The position numbers and the translations under genes are program-made. Below, piece after piece: positions 19,890 through 27,582 of a DNA stretch of 64,000 nucleotides. The notes beneath the pieces are model-generated. The model had not been told where the DNA came from. It saw only the letters and a list, made by a program, of their open reading frames with translations, and made no database searches. Source of the stretch: Phycisphaerae bacterium. GTDB taxonomy: Bacteria > Planctomycetota > Phycisphaerae > Phycisphaerales > UBA1924. Location of the stretch: contig JAUIHS010000021.1 in NCBI GenBank assembly GCA_030432255.1, positions 24,722 through 88,721 of the forward strand. The letters are read 5' to 3'. Positions within the stretch are counted from its first letter, which is position 1; each line of letters opens with the position of its first letter.

Positions 19890-20773
19890 ATTTCAGACGG
19901 CAACAGGACAAACGCTACCCCGAACTCCGTCGCATCGACGACGAAACCGCCCGCGCGCGCGTCGAAGCCGCCATGGCCTTCAGCCCGGCCTTCGAGCAAC
20001 GCCCCGGTCTGCGCCTGTTTCAGTCTATGGCTCCAATCGTGGCCATCGTGATGGCCTACATACTCCTGTTGCTGTACTTGCGCACGATGACGCCGATCTG
20101 GAGGCTGGTCTTCCTCCTGCTGCTCACGAGTTTGGGCACGATGTTCGTGATCCTCCGGGTCCGTGCACCACAACGCCGGCGCCAACGCCGACTCTGGACC
20201 GCCATGAGCCGCGAGGGCTACCCCACCTGCGCCCGATGCGGCTACGACCTCTACGGCATCGACCTGATCCATCCACCCGAGATCTGTCCCGAGTGCGGCG
20301 GCGAGACCGATGCCGCCCCGGAAGATGACATCAGCGGATCGAAGCTCACCTCACTGCCGGGTATCGACTTCAAACTCACCCGGCGACAGGTCGCCACGCT
20401 CAGTGCCCTGATCAGGAATCAGCCATCGGTCTATCCCTCCCTGACCGCCCGAGGCCCGCTGATCATCCTCACCGGAATCGTTGTGATCAGTCTCGGTGTC
20501 GGATGGACCTTCCGTGCTGCCGGCGCCGCCGACTGGATCGCCGGTCTCGCCTTTCTCATTGCATTCTTGCTGGCCGTCCTGTGCTGGTGCATGTCCTACG
20601 AACGAACCATGTTCCGAGACCGACGCCGCGCCCTCCTCCAACTCGACATCCCCGTCTGCTTCGAATGCGGCCACGACCTCCGCCAGCAACCGCAGTCACA
20701 GCGAACCTGCAACAACTGCGGCTGGCCCTACGAAGAAGAACTGCTCGCCTGGAAGGCAACGCGATCAGAGTGA
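19886..20773 (+). CDS. Zinc-ribbon membrane protein C
   Basis: 295 residues. It has a ribbon CARCGYDLYGIDLIHPPEICPECG (about residues 112-135) after two membrane segments, then two more membrane segments (about 205-250) and a final ribbon CFECGHDLRQQPQSQRTCNNCG. It is related in plan but more distant from A and B. The ATG overlaps the stop of gene B. The 3' gap holds a half copy of the dyad repeat. Together the three genes form a compact operon of unknown role typical of this lineage. Confidence 0.68.
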   Translation: MNFRRQQDKRYPELRRIDDETARARVEAAMAFSPAFEQRPGLRLFQSMAPIVAIVMAYILLLLYLRTMTPIWRLVFLLLLTSLGTMFVILRVRAPQRRRQRRLWTAMSREGYPTCARCGYDLYGIDLIHPPEICPECGGETDAAPEDDISGSKLTSLPGIDFKLTRRQVATLSALIRNQPSVYPSLTARGPLIILTGIVVISLGVGWTFRAAGAADWIAGLAFLIAFLLAVLCWCMSYERTMFRDRRRALLQLDIPVCFECGHDLRQQPQSQRTCNNCGWPYEEELLAWKATRSE

Positions 20774-20787
20774 ATCAAGAAAGACGT

Positions 20788-20850
20788 CTCAACAACACAA
20801 CGGAGCGGAAACTCCTCCCAACCACCAGCCACCCAAAACCAGCCACCAGA
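20788..20850. repeat. Dyad repeat, half copy 2
   Basis: The core GGAGCGGAAACTCCTCC (20802-20818) is followed by a C-rich arm in 7-base steps (AACCACC, AGCCACC, CAAAACC). Only one half is present. It lies between the stop of gene C and the 3' end of moaB. Confidence 0.6.
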
Positions 20851-21384
20851 TCACCTCTTCCGCTCCCACACCAGATGCCCCAACTCCGGCACGATCAGGT
20901 TCACCATCGCCGTCTCCACCGCGTTCACCGACCCCGGCATCGCAAAGACGAATGTGTCACCACCCTCCGCATGCTCCGCCAACCCCGCCGTCGCGCGGCT
21001 CAGCATCGCCGCGGCACCCACCTGCTCCCAACTCAGCATCCGGAAGATCTCACCAAACCCCGACAACTCGGCCACGAAACGCCGGCGCACCACCTCAATC
21101 GTCGTGTCCCGCTTGGCAATCCCAGTGCCCCCCGTCAGCAGCACGGTCAGAACCCGCGCCTCGCCGAGGTAACGATCAAGCGCCGCATCGATCGCACCCG
21201 GATCATCCGGCACAATGCATCGGTCCACGATGTCGTGGCCGCCCTCAGTCAGCAACCGGACGATCAGGTCGCCCCCCTTGTCCGTCTCCGGCGTGCGCGT
21301 ATCCGACACCGTGATGACGGCGCACGCCACGGCGCCCACCGTCTTCTCCGCCGCAACCCGATGTCCCTTGGTCGATTCGCTCAT
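20851..21384 (-). CDS. moaB: Molybdenum cofactor biosynthesis protein MoaB/MogA family
   Basis: 177-residue protein acting in molybdopterin maturation, probably adenylylation of the pterin. The family motifs are visible: AVITVSDTRTPETDKGG near the start, VLLTGGTGIAKRDTTIE, and FAMPGSVNAVETAM at the C-terminus. The ATG at 21384 is chosen over the GTG one codon upstream because GAAAGGGA has proper spacing to it. It is divergent from acpS with 47 bases between them. No other cofactor genes are nearby. The moaB/mogA distinction is not resolvable by eye. Confidence 0.88.
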   Translation of the reverse strand: MSESTKGHRVAAEKTVGAVACAVITVSDTRTPETDKGGDLIVRLLTEGGHDIVDRCIVPDDPGAIDAALDRYLGEARVLTVLLTGGTGIAKRDTTIEVVRRRFVAELSGFGEIFRMLSWEQVGAAAMLSRATAGLAEHAEGGDTFVFAMPGSVNAVETAMVNLIVPELGHLVWERKR

Positions 21385-21418
21385 CACGTCCCTTTCAACC
21401 GCGCCTCATGACCTCAGG

Positions 21419-21431
21419 TAGGATACGGACC
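21419..21431 (+). promoter_or_regulatory. -10 box immediately before acpS; probable leaderless start
   Basis: TAGGAT at 21419-21424 lies seven bases before the ATG at 21432, the same spacing and the same first eight bases as at hpt. No Shine-Dalgarno is present. Confidence 0.45.
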
Positions 21432-21815
21432 ATGCGCATCCGAGGCCACGGCATCGATCTCATGGACGTCGAACGCATCCGCGCCATGGTCAATGACCAC
21501 GGCGAACGCTTCCTCACGCGCATCTTCACCGACAACGAACGCCAGTACGCCGCACAGTCCGCGCGACGCGAAGCCGAACACCTCGCCGCCCGCTTCGCCG
21601 CCAAGGAAGCCGCACTCAAGGCCCTCGGCACCGGCTGGACCCGCGGCATCGCCTGGACCGACATCGAAGTCACACGAGGCCCCACCGGTCGCCCCGAACT
21701 CAACATCACCGGCCAGGCCGCCGCGATCGCCGCGGAAGCCGGCATCACCGAGTGGCACCTCTCAATCTCCCACACGGAGACCCACGCCGTCGCATCAGTC
21801 ATCGCGTCGGGGTGA
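21432..21815 (+). CDS. acpS: Holo-[acyl-carrier-protein] synthase
   Basis: 127-residue phosphopantetheinyl transferase that activates acyl carrier protein from CoA. Both signature motifs are present: GHGIDLMDVERIRAM at the N-terminus, where Asp binds magnesium, and RFAAKEAALKALGTGW in the middle. FTDNERQYA lies between them. The length is normal. The ATG at 21432 is chosen over the in-frame ATG at 21408 because MRIRGHGIDL is the normal start and a -10 box is placed for a leaderless mRNA. A complete dyad repeat begins 12 bases after the stop. Confidence 0.93.
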   Translation: MRIRGHGIDLMDVERIRAMVNDHGERFLTRIFTDNERQYAAQSARREAEHLAARFAAKEAALKALGTGWTRGIAWTDIEVTRGPTGRPELNITGQAAAIAAEAGITEWHLSISHTETHAVASVIASG

Positions 21816-21826
21816 TGGGGTGTATA

Positions 21827-21987
21827 GGTCGGGAAACGGGAAACGGGACATGGGAATCGGGTTGGATTGTCTACGGCAAGGAGCTGAGGAGCTTCCGCTC
21901 CGCATCGCAATGGAGCGGAAGCTCATCCGATTGTCCGCCGCAGGCGCTCCGACACGATTCCCATGTCCCGTTTCCCGACTCCCGACC
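21827..21987. repeat. Heptad-arm dyad repeat, copy 3 (best preserved)
   Basis: A 161-base hairpin element. The outer arms 21827-21859 and 21955-21987 are inverse of each other at 31 of 33 positions and consist of heptads such as TCGGGAA, ACGGGAA and ATGGGAA. Inside, GAGCTTCCGCTCC (21889-21901) and GGAGCGGAAGCTC (21912-21924) form a perfect 13-bp inner stem with a 10-base loop. It lies between convergent acpS and the flagellin-like gene, 12 and 2 bases from their stops, so it probably ends transcription of both. Four GGG runs with 4-base spacing give G-quadruplex potential on each strand. Confidence 0.85.
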
Positions 21988-21989
21988 AC

Positions 21990-23102
21990 TCACCCCAGCA
22001 ACCCAAGCACCCGCGCCGCATCCGGCGTCCCTGCGAAGCCGGCGCCCGTCAGCCCGCCTTCGGTCCGCACCTGCTCAGCCACAGCACGTTGATGTCGATA
22101 CGGCGACAGCCCAACCGAATCCCCCGCGGCACCACGAACCACCGCCGCATCACTCAACCGCGACTTGCCGACCAGTCGAAGCAGTCGCCCCTCGATGGGC
22201 GGTGTTGTCACGTCCCAGCCGAAGGACTCAAGGTCCGCGTCCAGGCGCAGCTTCAACGTCGATCCATCGCGCATTGCGATCGACAGCGAGTTCGTCGCCA
22301 GATCCGCCGTCGCATCAAGTCCGCTGATGCGGTACCCCAGGTCCCGGCCGCGATCAGTGATGGAGTTGTATGCTTCGGTCGAGGTGTACAGGAAGGATGG
22401 ACTTCGGGCAGCGGTGAAGTTCTGAGAGCGCAACTCGTGGATGCCATCACCTCGCACGATGTTCCCATCGTCGACGATGGCTATTGAAACGAACTCGCTG
22501 CGTCCAGGCCGAAGAGACCGGATGACGATGCCGGTTCCGGACGTAGTCGCAGTGACTCCAGTAGTTTCAGTGAAGTAGTTGATGGCAGCCGCAACATCAG
22601 CTGTCGCCGTCCCAGACGCGAACGTCAGTTCGCGTTGGCCAGCGGTCCCTTCTATCCGGAACGCAAACTCGTCATTCGCCGAACCCAGATCCAGGTACGG
22701 CACACCAAACGACAGATACAGCCCCCCCGGCTGCGCCGAGTGCACGAACTCGCCGACCGCCTCAAACACCTCATTCGGTCCCAGCACCCGGTCAAGCCGA
22801 TATCCGTCAACCGCCTCGTGCCGGAACTGCACGTCATACGCGCCGCCCCGATCGAAGGCCGCCGCGGCGAACGAGTTCAGCGCCCGCAGATCGCCGACGT
22901 ACGACCCCGCTTCCGCGATCGACCGCTGCACATCGGCAAGCTGAGCCGTCGAGCGGTCCACGTCATCCCGGACCCGACCGAGCGTTTCCTCGACGGCCGC
23001 GAGAGCAACGCCGGTGCCTGTCTGTCCGTGGGTGTCCGCTCGTGCGGAGGATGCGAGGCGCTGGAGCAGCGTCGAGGAACCCGGAAATCGCACGTCAGTC
23101 AT
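21990..23102 (-). CDS. Flagellin-like protein lacking the D0/D1 termini
   Basis: 370 residues. The central part is plainly a flagellin variable domain: ELTFASGTATADVAAAINYF, FVSIAIVDDGNIVRGDGIHEL and a Thr/Ser-rich region match flagellin 2 closely. The conserved N-terminal MTRINTN...LERLSTGLRI and C-terminal ESVIRDADFA helices are absent. In their place are a different helical N-terminus (about residues 1-95) and a short tail, though the last residues RVLGLLG echo the flagellin end NVLQLLG. AAAGGGAG precedes the ATG. It cannot polymerise like normal flagellin; a cap, hook-junction or decorating role is a guess. Confidence 0.8.
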   Translation of the reverse strand: MTDVRFPGSSTLLQRLASSARADTHGQTGTGVALAAVEETLGRVRDDVDRSTAQLADVQRSIAEAGSYVGDLRALNSFAAAAFDRGGAYDVQFRHEAVDGYRLDRVLGPNEVFEAVGEFVHSAQPGGLYLSFGVPYLDLGSANDEFAFRIEGTAGQRELTFASGTATADVAAAINYFTETTGVTATTSGTGIVIRSLRPGRSEFVSIAIVDDGNIVRGDGIHELRSQNFTAARSPSFLYTSTEAYNSITDRGRDLGYRISGLDATADLATNSLSIAMRDGSTLKLRLDADLESFGWDVTTPPIEGRLLRLVGKSRLSDAAVVRGAAGDSVGLSPYRHQRAVAEQVRTEGGLTGAGFAGTPDAARVLGLLG

Positions 23103-23280
23103 GAGAACTCCCTTTCTGAAGCGATGGAGATTTCATCGACGGGCGTCCCGCCGCGACTTCGAGAATCCGCGGCGTCTCGATCCCCCCCTCGCCCGGGGGA
23201 CCGGGTCTCTGCCGACTTCTGCTTGCCTCCCGGCCATTTGCACGATGTAATCTGGTGGGGCACACACCAGCAGGGGATCC

Positions 23281-24063
23281 ATGCGCAAGAAGGGACCAGC
23301 TCTGTACGAACTCATCCGCGACCGCCATCGCGCGGAGTCGTACACTGCGCCGGCCCCCGGACCGGGTCCCGAGCCTGACAGCGACTCTGATGTCCGCGTC
23401 GCGCACTGGCTGAGCCCCGGACGCACGGTCCGCGTCCCGATGGGCTACTTCTTCTTCGGCGTCGGCCTGCTTCTGATCGTGGCCTGGGGTGCGTACGCGA
23501 TCGGATTCCATCGGGCCGAGACGATCGGCGAGCAGCGCCTCCAGGAACAGGCGTCAGACCAGTTCAATGACCAGTTCAACAATGTCCGAGACCCGCTCAG
23601 TGACCTGCCCCGGAATCCGGATCTCCTCAACAACGACCGCGGCCAGACCGAACAGAATGCAAGCAAAACGAACGAGACCCGCGAGCAGACGCCGCCGCCT
23701 CGGACAAACAACCGGGAGTTGAGGACCGGTCTGCACCTCGTTGAAGACCCCGGACTGGCGGGCGATCCCCGCGAGGAGGGGATGAATTACTACCAGCTCA
23801 TGACCTCATCCAACCACGATGAGGTTGTTCGGGCCGCCGAGTTCCTGAATGACAACGGTCTGACAGTTGCAGTCGCCCGCGTTCGCAGTAACAATAGTCG
23901 GCCCAACTACGTGCTCCAGGTCATCAAGCCCTTCCCGGGTACCCCCGAGCGGTCGGCTGAGGGTCGGCAGTTCAAGGAGCAGCTTCAGCAGTTGGGGCGG
24001 ACGTACAGGCGCGACCACAGCGGTGTGGACTTCGACAGCCTGTACCCTGTGAAGTTCCAATGA
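23281..24063 (+). CDS. Single-pass membrane protein with SPOR-like C-terminus
   Basis: 260 residues. A short cytoplasmic start MRKKGPALYELIRDR is followed by a Pro/Asp-rich stretch, one membrane helix (about residues 57-78, YFFFGVGLLLIVAWGAYAI), a Gln/Asn/Asp-rich linker, and a C-terminal domain of about 90 residues. In the latter, NYYQLMTSSNHDEVVRAAEFLNDNGLTVAVAR resembles the SPOR fold that binds denuded peptidoglycan, but only weakly. AGGGGA precedes the ATG. An envelope or division-site role is inferred. The 178-base gap to the divergent flagellin-like gene probably holds both promoters. Confidence 0.6.
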   Translation: MRKKGPALYELIRDRHRAESYTAPAPGPGPEPDSDSDVRVAHWLSPGRTVRVPMGYFFFGVGLLLIVAWGAYAIGFHRAETIGEQRLQEQASDQFNDQFNNVRDPLSDLPRNPDLLNNDRGQTEQNASKTNETREQTPPPRTNNRELRTGLHLVEDPGLAGDPREEGMNYYQLMTSSNHDEVVRAAEFLNDNGLTVAVARVRSNNSRPNYVLQVIKPFPGTPERSAEGRQFKEQLQQLGRTYRRDHSGVDFDSLYPVKFQ

Positions 24064-24103
24064 CCTCGATGCACCGGGGTTTCAGACAGACAAGGGGTAG
24101 GCG

Positions 24104-24277
24104 ATGAGCCTCGACAGCAGTTTGAAGACAGCCGGCAACCTCGTGCAGCATCGCAACGTCCTGACCCGGGCGGAGCGCCTCGAGAAGCTCAAGGAAACCA
24201 AGGGCTACGACCCCAAGAAGCAGCCGGTCATCGGTCTGCCCAAGACGGCCAATCGCAAGGCCGGCGTCGGTCGCTGA
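24104..24277 (+). CDS. Small basic protein of the PVC superphylum
   Basis: A 57-residue ORF, MSLDSSLKTAGNLVQHRNVLTRAERLEKL and on to a basic end ANRKAGVGR, preceded by AAGGGG. It matches the short, highly conserved small basic protein known from Planctomycetes, Verrucomicrobia and Chlamydiae, where HRNVLTRAERIEKLKE is the hallmark. The family is thought to be linked to ribosomes but its function is not established. It lies 40 bases after the SPOR-like gene. Its presence supports the placement of the organism. Confidence 0.88.
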   Translation: MSLDSSLKTAGNLVQHRNVLTRAERLEKLKETKGYDPKKQPVIGLPKTANRKAGVGR

Positions 24278-24354
24278 TCCCGGTTTCAACTTCAGACATC
24301 CTCCGGCAGTAGCAGGGCACCCCCAGGGGCAACGGGGCGGGCGGGAGTTGTCGT

Positions 24355-25512
24355 ATGGACATGTCACGCCTCATTGCAGACCGTTGCAGCGCGATCGATG
24401 CGTCCGGCATTCGACGCGTCTTCGAACTCGGTGCACGCCTCACCGACCCCATCAACCTGTCCATCGGTCAGCCGGACTTCCCGGTTCCCGATCCGATCAA
24501 GGATGCCGCCGTCAAGGCCATCCAGTCCAACCACAACGGCTACTCGATGACGCAGGGCATCACGCCCCTCATCAGACGCATTCGCGAACACCTCACCGCC
24601 ACACTCCAGTGGCCCGATGCGCCGGATGACATCGGTGTCTTCGTGACCTCGGGAACCTCCGGCGGCCTCCTCCTCGCCGTGCTCGCAACCCTCAATCCCG
24701 GGGATGAGATCATCATCCCCGATCCCTACTTCGTCGCCTACCCGCACATGGCGACGCTCGCCGGCGCCCGCGCCGTCATCTGCGATACCTACCCCGACTT
24801 TCGCATGACCGCCGAACGCATCGAACCACTCATCACCGAGCGCACGAAGATCGTGCTTCTCAACACACCCTCCAATCCCTGCGGCGTCGTCCTGCCACAG
24901 GCCGAATGCGAGAAGGTGCGGGATCTCTGCCGCGAACGCGGTCTCCTGCTCATCGCCGATGAGATCTATGACGAGTTCTGCTACAGCGATGCACGCGACA
25001 GCGGCCACTGCCCCTCGGCCGCTCGTGGCGAGTCCGGCTGGCAGGGCACGCTGCTCATTCGGGGCTTCGGCAAGACCTATGGCTGCACCGGTTGGCGGAT
25101 GGGGTACGCCGCGGGCCCGAAGGCGCTGATCGAAGAGATGGCGAAGCTTCAGCAGTACACGTTCGTGTGCGCGCCGATGCCGTTGCAGCACGGTTGCATG
25201 GCGACATTCGATGTTGACATGGAGCCGACGGTGGCGCGTTACCAGCAGCGTCGGGACAAGGTGGTTGCGACCCTGGGCGAGGTGACGGATGTGACGACGC
25301 CGGGCGGCGCCTTCTACGCATTCGCGCGGGTGCCGGAGCATCTTGGATTGACAGGCATGCAGTTCTGTGAGCGGGCCCTGGAACGAAACGTGATGATCAT
25401 TCCCGGCGGCGTCTTCTCCGAGCGCGACACCCATGTGCGCCTGAGTTTCGCGACGGCGGAAGCCAAGTTGGAACAGGGCGTCGAGATTCTGCGCGAACTG
25501 ATGGCGAGCTAG
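24355..25512 (+). CDS. PLP-dependent aminotransferase, class I/II (aspartate aminotransferase-like)
   Basis: 385 residues of fold-type I. Family features: INLSIGQPDFPVPDPIKDAA near the N-terminus, SGTSGGLLLA, NTPSNPCGVVLP where Asn and Pro are diagnostic, IADEIYDEFCY with the cofactor-contact Asp, and IRGFGKTYGCTGWRMGY with the Schiff-base Lys. It ends with a C-terminal arginine region HVRLSFA that binds the substrate carboxylate. GGGAG stands before the ATG at 24355; a second ATG two codons later is an alternative. The true substrate cannot be told. The neighbours on either side give no pathway. Confidence 0.9.
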   Translation: MDMSRLIADRCSAIDASGIRRVFELGARLTDPINLSIGQPDFPVPDPIKDAAVKAIQSNHNGYSMTQGITPLIRRIREHLTATLQWPDAPDDIGVFVTSGTSGGLLLAVLATLNPGDEIIIPDPYFVAYPHMATLAGARAVICDTYPDFRMTAERIEPLITERTKIVLLNTPSNPCGVVLPQAECEKVRDLCRERGLLLIADEIYDEFCYSDARDSGHCPSAARGESGWQGTLLIRGFGKTYGCTGWRMGYAAGPKALIEEMAKLQQYTFVCAPMPLQHGCMATFDVDMEPTVARYQQRRDKVVATLGEVTDVTTPGGAFYAFARVPEHLGLTGMQFCERALERNVMIIPGGVFSERDTHVRLSFATAEAKLEQGVEILRELMAS

Positions 25513-25628
25513 CCGCGGCGACGTTTCTGCCCTGGGAATCGGCGCCACACGATCAAGAAACGCAGTTTCGTTCGCGGGGTCTTGGTTGCGTGGGCACCCA
25601 CAATATCTCGTAGACCTGCCGGGATATT

Positions 25629-25657
25629 TTGCGACGGTCATACATGACCCATTTACA
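25629..25657 (+). promoter_or_regulatory. Candidate promoter with a palindromic operator, regulator 1
   Basis: TTGCGA (25629-25634) and TTTACA (25652-25657) stand 17 bases apart; between them GGTCAT-AC-ATGACC (25636-25649) is a perfect inverted repeat. A palindrome inside the spacer is the usual position of a repressor operator. The rest of the 25513-25793 gap is AT-rich for this genome and carries no gene. Confidence 0.4.
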
Positions 25658-25793
25658 TCTGGGCAATCAAACTGTGAATTTGGGTTCCATTTGATCTTGC
25701 ATTTTCGCAATGAATCCCCGATTGTCGACCGAGATCAGTTATGCGTTCCGCGTATTTGATCGTGGGTCTTGAGGGCGGGCGAGAAGGAGCTAA

Positions 25794-27044
25794 GTGAGCT
25801 TGAATCGCCAGTGCCAGAAGCTTGAGCAGATGTTCGAACTGGCCCGCATTGCGCGGGGCTGGAATCGTACGCAGCTCGCTCAGGCGCTGGGGCGTGACCC
25901 ATCGAGAATGGTCCCGCCGTCGGGCAATCCGAAACTTGACGTCGTCGTGAAACTCGCCCGCGTGCTGGAATGGCCCGTGGGCGATGTTGTTGAGGCACTG
26001 TACGACGGCGACTCGGACGACCTCGATCTGATCATCGGTCAGCAGGTTGATACCACCATCGAGGACCGCATGGCGGGGCTGGATGGTGATGGGTTGTATG
26101 AGTTGGCGTTGGAGTTGCGATCAACCGGGCGGAATCACGATGTCATCGCTGTGGCTCGGCGAATGAGAGAGGTCGGTTCCGTTCAGAATATCGGCGAGGG
26201 TTGGTCCTTCGAAGCCGTGAGTTGGAACTTTCTTGGCCGCTTTGTCCAGTGTATGGAAGCAGCAAGTCATGGATTGGCTGTTACGGGTCTCCCTGTCTGG
26301 CTCAGACAGAACCTCACATTCAATCTCGCTGAGGCCCTTTATGCGTTGTGGCGACTTCCTCTGTCGCTCGCGCTCTGTGATAGACTGCTGCGTGACATAC
26401 CGGATCCGGGCGAGAGCGGGTCGAGAGCCGATCTGCACCATGTCATATTGACGACGGTCCTGCGCGGTAAAGTGCTGCGTGTGCTCGGGCCGCAGGCCAA
26501 TGATTCTACGATGCTTGAGACTGCTCGTGCCGACTTCGAGCGCGCCGTTCTGATGTGCGATGAACACCAAGGGATCTCGGGCACACAACTACACGCGAGG
26601 CTCCTTGAGAGTGAAGTTGGGCTTCAGTCTGTTCTTGTTGATCTCGGCTCGCTCGGAGTCGAGGACTTCATTGACGATCTGATGAAGCGACTCGATCGTC
26701 ACCTGGACCTTGACGCTATCGACGTCGCGCTCGCGGAAGCTGTCGGTTGGGCGTGTGTATTCGGATGTGAAGTTGCAAATCGACATCTTGTTGGCGAGCG
26801 GAAGAGTCGAGTCCTTGGAGTTCTCTCCAACAAGGTCGTAGAAGTCGCTGAGGCTATCGATCATTGGCTTCTTCGCGAGCGGGCGCTCTCGTTGCAATTC
26901 TCGACGTGTGAATCGGGAACTTCCCCCACGTTGGCGATCGACGATGCGGATCGGGCAACGATTGTTGCAACGATGGGACGGTTCCCGCATTTCCGCTCCG
27001 TTGCATGGAGCCTCCTTGAGCCCCGGGATGAGGGGTGGGCTTGA
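25794..27044 (+). CDS. XRE-type HTH regulator with TPR-like helical domain (1)
   Basis: 416 residues. Residues about 8-68 form an XRE-like helix-turn-helix: ARGWNRTQLAQALGRDPSR then PPSGNPKLDVVVKLARVLEW. From about residue 85 the protein is all-helical with TPR-like pairs such as SWNFLGRFVQCMEAASHGL and NLAEALYALWRLPLSLALCDRLL. GTG at 25794 is the start, five bases after AAGGAG. It is paralogous to 27583-29043 but ends before the second HTH found there. The gene is less GC-rich than its neighbours, which suggests transfer. A small secreted protein gene begins two bases after its stop. HTH-plus-TPR with an adjacent secreted product resembles peptide-sensing regulators, but homology to them is not shown. 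Confidence 0.75.
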   Translation: MSLNRQCQKLEQMFELARIARGWNRTQLAQALGRDPSRMVPPSGNPKLDVVVKLARVLEWPVGDVVEALYDGDSDDLDLIIGQQVDTTIEDRMAGLDGDGLYELALELRSTGRNHDVIAVARRMREVGSVQNIGEGWSFEAVSWNFLGRFVQCMEAASHGLAVTGLPVWLRQNLTFNLAEALYALWRLPLSLALCDRLLRDIPDPGESGSRADLHHVILTTVLRGKVLRVLGPQANDSTMLETARADFERAVLMCDEHQGISGTQLHARLLESEVGLQSVLVDLGSLGVEDFIDDLMKRLDRHLDLDAIDVALAEAVGWACVFGCEVANRHLVGERKSRVLGVLSNKVVEVAEAIDHWLLRERALSLQFSTCESGTSPTLAIDDADRATIVATMGRFPHFRSVAWSLLEPRDEGWA

Positions 27045-27045
27045 C

Positions 27046-27489
27046 ATGCGGTGCCACGTGCCAATGTTCAGCGCCGCACTCGTGGCATTTGGCGCTCAGG
27101 TTGTCAACGCGGCCGCTGTCGGCAATGGACTGTCTGAGTTCCTGCCGGGCGGACTGATTGCTGGTGGAGGAGACCCCATCCGCCCGCTCCAAACCCCCAA
27201 GCACCACTTCTCATCGATGCACATCGAGTTGCTGCCCGTCAAGCCGGCCAGTGATCTTCGCGATCTCGTCCTGTTCGGCGACCACGCGCCCAGCAAGTCA
27301 CCCGTCGCGCCCGAGTTCGAGTTTGATCTTCCGACCGAACGCCCCGGTGCGAATCCATGGACGCCCGCGTCCGACACCCCGGAGCGCAGCCATGCGGGGT
27401 CCTTCAACTCGGTCCCCACGCCAGGGCCCACCGCCCTCGTCGTGATCGCCGCGGCTGCTGTTGCCACGCCGCGTCGCCGGCGGGGCTGA
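27046..27489 (+). CDS. Small secreted protein with PEP-CTERM-like tail
   Basis: 147 residues. It begins with a signal peptide (about 1-25, MFSAALVAFGAQVVNAAAV). A proline- and charge-rich middle follows with no recognised domain, and a C-terminus PTPGPTALVVIAAAAVATPRRRRG. Pro-x-Pro, a hydrophobic stretch and terminal arginines are the layout of PEP-CTERM-like sorting signals, variants of which are common in planctomycetes. The ATG at 27046 is two bases after the regulator stop, so expression is coupled. It could be a secreted factor sensed by the regulator or a surface protein it controls. Confidence 0.7.
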   Translation: MRCHVPMFSAALVAFGAQVVNAAAVGNGLSEFLPGGLIAGGGDPIRPLQTPKHHFSSMHIELLPVKPASDLRDLVLFGDHAPSKSPVAPEFEFDLPTERPGANPWTPASDTPERSHAGSFNSVPTPGPTALVVIAAAAVATPRRRRG

Positions 27490-27582
27490 TACACCAACCC
27501 ACAAGAATTCTTTCACATGTATCGTCGAGCGCACTTTATGTGTGCTATGACTCTTGGAGTGTCTGAACCAGGAGCGGCATGA

